A stretch of 64,000 bases of DNA from positions 28,577 through 92,576 of the forward strand of contig JAFMJI010000008.1 of NCBI GenBank assembly GCA_017853575.1. The letters are read 5' to 3'. A program made the translations under genes and the position numbers. Positions 58,551 through 64,000 of this stretch are shown here, in pieces. The number at the start of each line of letters is the position of its first letter. The stretch's first letter is position 1. The DNA is from Chitinophagaceae bacterium (GTDB taxonomy: Bacteria > Bacteroidota > Bacteroidia > Chitinophagales > Chitinophagaceae). The notes below the pieces were generated by a model. That model saw only the letters and a program-made list of their open reading frames with translations. It was not told the origin of the DNA and ran no database searches.

Positions 58551-60818
58551 ATGGTATTCGATTTAGACCTCATCAAAAAGACATACAATGAAATGCCTGC
58601 CAAAGTGGACGCAGCAAAAAAGGCGCTGGGTAGACCCCTCACACTGGCAGAAAAAATTCTTTTTGCCCACCTCTGGAAAGGAGTAGAAATCAAAGATTTC
58701 GAGAGAGGAAAGGCCTATGTGGATTTTGCACCAGACCGTGTAGCAATGCAGGATGCAACTGCTCAAATGGCGTTGCTGCAATTTGACACCACTGGCAGAA
58801 AGAAAGTAGCTGTGCCGTCAACTGTACATTGCGACCATTTGATTGTTGCAAAAGATGAGAGCAAAACTGACTTGCAAAAAGCCATCACTGAAAATGATGA
58901 AGTATATAATTTCCTATCCTCTATCTCAAACAAATATGGCATTGGATTTTGGAAACCAGGTGCTGGAATTATCCACCAGGTTGTATTGGAGAACTATGCA
59001 TTTCCGGGCGGAATGATGATCGGTACTGATTCACACACGGTGAATGCTGGCGGTTTGGGTATGATTGCCATTGGTGTGGGTGGTGCAGATGCATGTGATG
59101 TAATGGCTGGATTAAGCTGGGAATTGTTGATGCCAAAATTGATTGGTGTTAAATTAACAGGGAAATTAAATGGATGGACATCTCCAAAAGATGTTATTCT
59201 GAAAGTTGCTGGAATTCTTACCGTAAAAGGCGGGACCAATGCGATTGTAGAATACTTTGGAGAAGGGGCAACCAGCATGAGCTGTACAGGTAAAGGAACC
59301 ATTTGTAACATGGGTGCAGAGATTGGTGCTACTACTTCTACATTTGGATATGATGAAAGCATGGCCAGATATCTTCGTTCAACGGGAAGATATGAAGTAG
59401 CGGATGCTGCAGATCAGGTGAAAACTTATTTAACTGGCGATCCGGAAGTTTATGCAAATCCTGAAAAATATTTTGATAAAGTAATTGAAATCAATTTAAG
59501 CGAATTGGAGCCGCACTTGAATGGTCCATTTACTCCAGATTTGGCAACTCCGATTTCTCAAATGAAAGAAGCAGCTGCCAAAAACAACTGGCCAACAAAA
59601 GTTGAAGTGGGATTGATCGGAAGTTGTACCAATTCTTCTTATGAAGACATTAGCCGTGCAGTGAGTCTTGCTAAACAAGTTGCTGAAAAAGGATTGAAGA
59701 CCAAAGCAGAATTCACCATCACTCCCGGTTCGGAACTCGTCCGTTACACCATCGAACGTGATGGATTCCTCGACACATTTGCTCAGATTGGCGCAACAGT
59801 ATTTGCAAATGCTTGTGGACCTTGTATTGGAATGTGGGATCGCATGGGTGCTGAGAAACAAGAAAAAAATACCATTGTGCATTCGTTCAATAGAAACTTC
59901 GCAAAGCGTGCAGATGGAAATCCTAATACGTTGGCATTCGTTGCGAGCCCTGAGCTGGTAACAGCACTTGCCATTGCAGGAGATTTAACTTTTAATCCGA
60001 TTACTGATACACTGACCAACGAAAAAGGCGAACAAGTGAAATTGGATCCTCCATCTGGAGATGAATTGCCTAAAAAAGGATTCTCCGTTGAGGATGCCGG
60101 TTATCAGGCCCCTGCAGAAGATGGAAGCAAAGTTCAGATCAATGTAAAATCAGATAGCAAACGCTTGCAATTGCTTTACCCATTTGCAGCTTGGGAAGGC
60201 ACTGATTTGAAAGGATTGAAACTATTGATCAAAGCAAAAGGAAAATGTACAACTGATCATATTTCGATGGCCGGTCCATGGTTGAAATTCCGCGGACACC
60301 TGGATAATATTAGTAACAACATGCTCATCGGTGCCGTTAATTTCTTCAATGATAAAACTGATTCAGTTAAAAATCAACTCACTGGCGAATACGGACCAGT
60401 TCCTGCAACTCAACGCGCATATAAAGCTGCGAATATTGGATCTATCGTTATTGGTGATGAAAACTATGGTGAAGGTTCTTCAAGGGAACATGCTGCCATG
60501 GAACCTCGACATCTTGGTGTTAGAGTGGTGATGGTTAAATCATTCGCACGTATTCACGAAACCAATTTGAAAAAGCAGGGAATGCTGGCATTGACATTCA
60601 CAAATAAAGACGATTACAATAAGATCCAGGAAGACGACAATATTGATATCATTGGACTCCCAGGCTTTACTTCAGGAAAGACACTGGATGTAGTATTGCA
60701 TCACAAAGATGGTTCTTCAGAAACCATTCAGGCAAACCAAAGCTACAATGAACAACAAATAGAATGGTTCAAAGCAGGTGGTGCATTAAATGTGATCAGA
60801 GCTGGAATGTCAAAATAA
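58551..60818 (+). CDS. acn: Aconitate hydratase (mitochondrial-like type)
   Basis: 755 residues from ATG 58551 ([10 protein letters not shown]). The 4Fe-4S cysteines are Cys359 ([10 protein letters not shown]), Cys422 and Cys425 ([10 protein letters not shown]), with the same spacing (63 and 3) as mitochondrial aconitase. The active-site loops [14 protein letters not shown] near 160 and [22 protein letters not shown] near 635-656 are intact. It isomerises citrate to isocitrate in the TCA cycle. The gene is flanked by its own promoter and by aroQ, convergent after 3 bp. Confidence 0.96.
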   Translation: MVFDLDLIKKTYNEMPAKVDAAKKALGRPLTLAEKILFAHLWKGVEIKDFERGKAYVDFAPDRVAMQDATAQMALLQFDTTGRKKVAVPSTVHCDHLIVAKDESKTDLQKAITENDEVYNFLSSISNKYGIGFWKPGAGIIHQVVLENYAFPGGMMIGTDSHTVNAGGLGMIAIGVGGADACDVMAGLSWELLMPKLIGVKLTGKLNGWTSPKDVILKVAGILTVKGGTNAIVEYFGEGATSMSCTGKGTICNMGAEIGATTSTFGYDESMARYLRSTGRYEVADAADQVKTYLTGDPEVYANPEKYFDKVIEINLSELEPHLNGPFTPDLATPISQMKEAAAKNNWPTKVEVGLIGSCTNSSYEDISRAVSLAKQVAEKGLKTKAEFTITPGSELVRYTIERDGFLDTFAQIGATVFANACGPCIGMWDRMGAEKQEKNTIVHSFNRNFAKRADGNPNTLAFVASPELVTALAIAGDLTFNPITDTLTNEKGEQVKLDPPSGDELPKKGFSVEDAGYQAPAEDGSKVQINVKSDSKRLQLLYPFAAWEGTDLKGLKLLIKAKGKCTTDHISMAGPWLKFRGHLDNISNNMLIGAVNFFNDKTDSVKNQLTGEYGPVPATQRAYKAANIGSIVIGDENYGEGSSREHAAMEPRHLGVRVVMVKSFARIHETNLKKQGMLALTFTNKDDYNKIQEDDNIDIIGLPGFTSGKTLDVVLHHKDGSSETIQANQSYNEQQIEWFKAGGALNVIRAGMSK

Positions 60819-60821
60819 AAA

Positions 60822-61244
60822 TTACTGACGATTAAAATAATCAAGGGCCAAGGCATAACCGTCGAGGCCCAAACCTGCAATGGTTCCCTTCGCTTTGGCG
60901 GAAACATGTGAAATTTTTCTAAACTCTTCCCGCGCTTGTATGTTTGAAATATGTACTTCAATTACAGGTGCAGTAATTGCCGCAATCGCATCCCCCAAAG
61001 CAACGGAAGTATGCGTATATCCACCAGGATTGATGATAATCCCATCTTGGGTAAACCCTGCTTTTTGAACAGCATCAATCAACTCCCCTTCAATATTGCT
61101 TTGAAAATATGATATTTCAGTATTGGGATGATCTTTTCTGAGTTTTTCAAGAAAGCTTTCAAATGCTTCTGAACCATAAATACTTTGCTCTCGCTTACCA
61201 AGTAAGTTCAGGTTCGGTCCGTTGATGATGGTGATCTTTTTCAA
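60822..61244 (-). CDS. aroQ: 3-dehydroquinate dehydratase, type II
   Basis: 140 residues. Motifs: IINGPNLNLLGKREQSIYG at 5-23 with the catalytic Arg/Tyr, EGELIDAVQKAGF, IINPGGYTHTSVALGDAI near 72-90, and PVIEVHISNIQAREEFRK near 95-113 with the catalytic histidine. Third step of the shikimate pathway, feeding the trp operon elsewhere in the window. It follows carA by 10 bp on the same strand. Confidence 0.96.
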   Translation of the reverse strand: MKKITIINGPNLNLLGKREQSIYGSEAFESFLEKLRKDHPNTEISYFQSNIEGELIDAVQKAGFTQDGIIINPGGYTHTSVALGDAIAAITAPVIEVHISNIQAREEFRKISHVSAKAKGTIAGLGLDGYALALDYFNRQ

Positions 61245-61254
61245 TGGAATAAAA

Positions 61255-62364
61255 CTAGTTATTATTGATCAATTGAATAAAATCATCAAACAGATACCTG
61301 CTGTCGTGCGGACCAGGAGTTGCTTCTGGATGATATTGTACTGAGAAAGCAGGACGATCTTTCAATCTGATTCCTTCAATAGAATCATCATTAAGGTTCA
61401 CATGAGTAACTTCTATTTTATCAGATTTTCTTACTGCATCAGGGTCAACAGCAAAACCATGGTTCTGGGTAGTAATTTCACATGTACCCGTCATCAGATT
61501 CTTTACTGGATGGTTTAATCCACGATGACCATGGTGCATTTTAAATGTTGGAATGCCGTTGGCAAGCGCAAGCAATTGGTGACCAAGACAAATACCAAAT
61601 ACGGGCTTTTTCGTTTCCAATATTTTCTTCACGGTTTCAACAGCGTAAGACATCGTTGATGGATCACCAGGACCATTGGATATAAAAAATCCATGTGGTT
61701 CAAATTTCATCAATTCTTCAAAAGAAGTTTTGGCTGGATGTACACGAACATAAGCACCTCGGTCTGCCATACACTTTATGATATTTCTCTTCACACCGAA
61801 ATCCAGAACAGCAATTCTTATTGAAGAAGACGGATCACCCACATGATAAACTTTGTCAGTTGTAACAATGGATGCCAATTCCAATCCATCCATGGATGGA
61901 ACATTTTTTAATGCGTCTTTTAATTGATCAACATCAGAGATTTCAGAAGATATGATACAATTCATCGCTCCTTTTTCACGAATGTGTGTTACCAATGCAC
62001 GGGTATCAACATCCTCTATAGCAACAACATTTTGTTCTACCAGATAGTGTTGGAGGGAATCACTTGCCATCAACCTGCTGTATTTCTCTTCAAGGTTTCT
62101 GCCAATCAAACCTTTGATTTTAACAGTCTCGCTCTCAACATCATCAGGTTTCACACCATAATTTCCAGTGTGCACGTTGTTCATGATCAGCACTTGTCCG
62201 TAATAACTTGGATCAGTAAAGACTTCCTGATATCCTGTCATTCCGGTATTGAAACATAATTCACCAGAGGTGGTTCCAATTTTACCAAATGCTTTTCCGT
62301 GAAACACCATTCCATCTTCAAGTACAAGGAGTGCAGGAACAACATTTGAATCTTGTGTGGGCAT
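61255..62364 (-). CDS. carA: Carbamoyl-phosphate synthase small subunit
   Basis: 369 residues. The N-terminal domain has ALLVLEDGMVFHGKAFGKIGTTSGELCFNTGMTGYQEVFTDPSYYGQ. The glutaminase domain has the nucleophile in VFGICLGHQLLALANG near 260, HHGHRGLNHPVKN and FSVQYHPEATPGPHDSRYLFD near 340. It gives ammonia to CarB for pyrimidine and arginine synthesis. carB is not adjacent. The gene starts after the rplQ terminator, so it has its own promoter or depends on read-through. Confidence 0.96.
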   Translation of the reverse strand: MPTQDSNVVPALLVLEDGMVFHGKAFGKIGTTSGELCFNTGMTGYQEVFTDPSYYGQVLIMNNVHTGNYGVKPDDVESETVKIKGLIGRNLEEKYSRLMASDSLQHYLVEQNVVAIEDVDTRALVTHIREKGAMNCIISSEISDVDQLKDALKNVPSMDGLELASIVTTDKVYHVGDPSSSIRIAVLDFGVKRNIIKCMADRGAYVRVHPAKTSFEELMKFEPHGFFISNGPGDPSTMSYAVETVKKILETKKPVFGICLGHQLLALANGIPTFKMHHGHRGLNHPVKNLMTGTCEITTQNHGFAVDPDAVRKSDKIEVTHVNLNDDSIEGIRLKDRPAFSVQYHPEATPGPHDSRYLFDDFIQLINNN

Positions 62365-62387
62365 GTGCTAATTTTTTACAAAATAAA

Positions 62388-62414
62388 AAAGGCAGTGTCA
62401 AATGACCTGCCTTT
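62388..62414 (-). terminator. Intrinsic terminator after rplQ
   Basis: AAAGGCAG (62388-62395) and CTGCCTTT (62407-62414) with a second inner stem GTCA/TGAC, followed on the minus strand by TTTTTTATTTTG. It lies about 25 bp after the rplQ stop and ends the rpoA-rplQ ribosomal operon before carA. Confidence 0.88.
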
Positions 62415-62439
62415 CAAAAGATAATTTATCAACATTTTC

Positions 62440-62955
62440 TTATTCTGATGCGGTTGATTCTTCTGATGCAGAGGATGTTTCAGCAGCAGCTTCAGCAGAA
62501 GCAGCCTTTTTCTTAGCTCCACCGCTTCTTCTAGTTTTCTTGGCTGGAGCAGCAGCTTCGCCTTTGCCCTTGCCGTAGATTTCGTTGAAATCTACCAATT
62601 CAATCATCGCTCTTTCAGCATTGTCACCTACGCGTATCCCCAATTTGATGATGCGGGTATAACCACCTGGGCGACCAGCAACTTTAGGAGCGATATTGGT
62701 AAACAATTCTTTTACAGCAGCTTTATCTTGGAGATAAGAGAAAACAATGCGATGGTTGTGCATGATTTGCTCTTTGCTCGCTGATTTTTTTGTTTTGGTG
62801 ATCAACGGCTCAATGAATGTTCTCAGAGCCTTTGCTTTAGCAAGGGTTGTAACGATTCTCTTATAGGTGATCAATTGACTAGCAAGGTTCCCCATGAGGG
62901 CCTCGCGGTGGGCCTTTTTACGGCCTAGGTTGTTGATTTTGTCTCCGTGACGCAT
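62440..62955 (-). CDS. rplQ: 50S ribosomal protein L17
   Basis: 171 residues. The conserved L17 core of about 115 residues ([45 protein letters not shown]) is followed by a basic/acidic low-complexity tail (KKTRRSGG, then Ala/Ser/Glu repeats to the end), a C-terminal extension common in Bacteroidota. Located 56 bp after rpoA, in the usual rpoA-rplQ order that ends the alpha operon. Confidence 0.96.
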   Translation of the reverse strand: MRHGDKINNLGRKKAHREALMGNLASQLITYKRIVTTLAKAKALRTFIEPLITKTKKSASKEQIMHNHRIVFSYLQDKAAVKELFTNIAPKVAGRPGGYTRIIKLGIRVGDNAERAMIELVDFNEIYGKGKGEAAAPAKKTRRSGGAKKKAASAEAAAETSSASEESTASE

Positions 62956-63011
62956 GACTGTTTGTTTTAAAGCTGTACCGTGTCAGGAATTACAGCCTGT
63001 TTATAATTGAA

Positions 63012-64000
63012 TTAAAATTCGTCCACATCGATTCCCAATTTGGCAAGATCCATGCCAAAATGAAGTCCTCTCTCTTGCAACACCTGCTCAATTTCAGAAA
63101 GAGATTTTTGTCCGAAGTTTCTAAACTTCATCAAATCTTCTTGCTCATATTGTACAAGCTGGCTCAAGCTGTTGATTTTAGCAGCTTTCAAGCAGTTGAA
63201 GGCGCGAACTGAAAGATCCAAATCTTCCAATGGAGTCTTCAATACTTTTCTGAGTTGCAAAGTTTGTTCATCCACCAAATCTTCCTTCTTCTCTTCCTTG
63301 TTATCGAAAGTGATGTTTTCATCTGTGATGATCATCAAGTGTTGGATCAGGATTCTTGAAGCCTGCTTTACAGCCTCTTCAGGATGAATGGTACCATCAG
63401 TTACAACATCCAAAACCAATTTTTCGAAGTCAGTGCGCTGTTCAACACGTGTGTTTTCAATAGCATACTTTACGTTCTTGATTGGAGTATAGATAGAGTC
63501 GATGGGAATATATCCAAATGGAGCTTCTTTGATTTTATTTTCTTCTGCAGGAACATACCCTCTACCCTTTGTGATGTAAAGTTCAATGTTCAATTTTGCT
63601 GAAGGATCCATGCTGCAAATCAGCAATTCAGGATTCATTACCTGGAACGTTCCAGTTACTTCATCAATCATGCCGGCAGTGAATTCAGACTTTCCTTTGA
63701 TAGACAAAGTAAGTTTTTCATTTTGCACATCATGATCAAGGATTTTCTTGAATCTGATTTGTTTGAGGTTCAGGATAATTTCGGTTACATCCTCCACAAC
63801 TCCTTTCAAAGTTGCAAACTCGTGGTCTGCGCCTTCGATGGCAATTCCAGAGATGGCATATCCTTCCAAAGAATTCAACAGAACTCTGCGAAGTGCATTA
63901 CCGATGGTTACACCATAACCTGGTTCTAGAGGCTTAAACTCAAATTGAGCTTCAAAATCAGTTACTTTCTGAAGTACGATTTTTTCCGGTTGTTGGAAAT
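63012..64000 (-). CDS. rpoA: DNA-directed RNA polymerase alpha subunit (start just outside)
   Basis: Minus-strand frame from beyond the window edge to a stop at 63012; about 328 residues are visible. The N-terminal part reads FQQPEKIVLQKVTDFEAQFEF, then PLEPGYGVTIGNALRRVLL and SLEGYAISGIAIEG. Only some five residues of a normal RpoA are missing. The alpha-CTD lies near the end (LKTPLEDLDLSVRAFNCLKAAKINSLSQLVQYEQEDLMKFRNFGQKSLSEIEQVL). A TTG at 63878 is internal, not the true start. The core polymerase scaffold and activator target. Confidence 0.97.
   Translation of the reverse strand, partial: FQQPEKIVLQKVTDFEAQFEFKPLEPGYGVTIGNALRRVLLNSLEGYAISGIAIEGADHEFATLKGVVEDVTEIILNLKQIRFKKILDHDVQNEKLTLSIKGKSEFTAGMIDEVTGTFQVMNPELLICSMDPSAKLNIELYITKGRGYVPAEENKIKEAPFGYIPIDSIYTPIKNVKYAIENTRVEQRTDFEKLVLDVVTDGTIHPEEAVKQASRILIQHLMIITDENITFDNKEEKKEDLVDEQTLQLRKVLKTPLEDLDLSVRAFNCLKAAKINSLSQLVQYEQEDLMKFRNFGQKSLSEIEQVLQERGLHFGMDLAKLGIDVDEF

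Noticed and set aside
1..64000. CRISPR arrays, insertion sequences, prophage, toxin-antitoxin or defence islands
   Set aside because: I read the window for direct repeats, transposase or phage motifs and small paired genes and found none; all gaps are under 300 bp.

Overview
The window is about 64 kb of compact chromosome, AT-rich (judged by eye), from a Bacteroidota bacterium, most likely Chitinophagales/Chitinophagaceae-like. The evidence is type IX secretion parts (Plug/DUF5103, PorQ), Bacteroidota-restricted families (DUF5916, DUF2911, DUF5683, DUF6580, DUF6728, TamL-type lipoprotein), weak Shine-Dalgarno use, and many copies of the Bacteroidota -7 promoter box TAnnTTTG. I see no CRISPR array, insertion sequence, prophage, tRNA or rRNA, and no gap above 300 bp without a gene. 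It reads as ordinary core chromosome.

Layout. 0-5.6 kb: end of ilvN, ilvC, sucC, a DUF5916 outer-membrane protein, and a TalC/Fsa-type transaldolase. 5.6-12 kb: SRP RNA, T9SS Plug, a LolC/E-like permease, a SpoU-type rRNA methyltransferase, TamL, and a YkgJ-type cysteine-cluster protein. 12-21.5 kb: xerD, DUF2911, a phosphopantetheinyl transferase, dcd, an RmlD-like reductase, pfkA, pyk, rnhA, DUF6580, manA and yraN. 21.5-31.8 kb: one long minus-strand operon, trpEGDCFBA-hisHAF-hisIE-tlpA, preceded by a leader that looks like a tryptophan attenuator. 31.9-39.5 kb, minus strand: accD-smpB, parE-DUF1835-parC, and an XRE/S24 repressor-like gene. 39.6-45.6 kb: surE, a small membrane protein, lpxB, DUF6728, a LuxE-like adenylation enzyme, a lipoprotein, an M42 peptidase and porQ. 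45.6-51.1 kb, minus strand: lon, a PorT-like barrel, an unknown outer-membrane protein, and a membrane metallophosphoesterase. 51.3-55.2 kb, plus strand: parA-parB-DUF5683-dapB-rrf2-msrC. 55.2-64 kb: TlpA-like, L-threonine dehydrogenase, kdsA, PspC, aconitase, aroQ, carA, rplQ and the nearly complete rpoA.

How the parts fit. Amino-acid biosynthesis dominates (Ilv, Trp, late His, AroQ, DapB, CarA). Envelope biogenesis comes next (LpxB, KdsA, TamL, Plug, PorQ, Lol-like permease). Central carbon metabolism (SucC, Acn, PfkA, Pyk, Fsa, ManA) and chromosome segregation (ParA/ParB, ParC/ParE, XerD) complete the set. The most interesting non-coding signals are the trp leader with a 14-codon peptide containing one Trp codon followed by a terminator, a lon terminator-like hairpin that contains the porQ start codon, and a palindrome in the promoter of the XRE/S24 gene. 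No clearly new multi-gene system was recognised.
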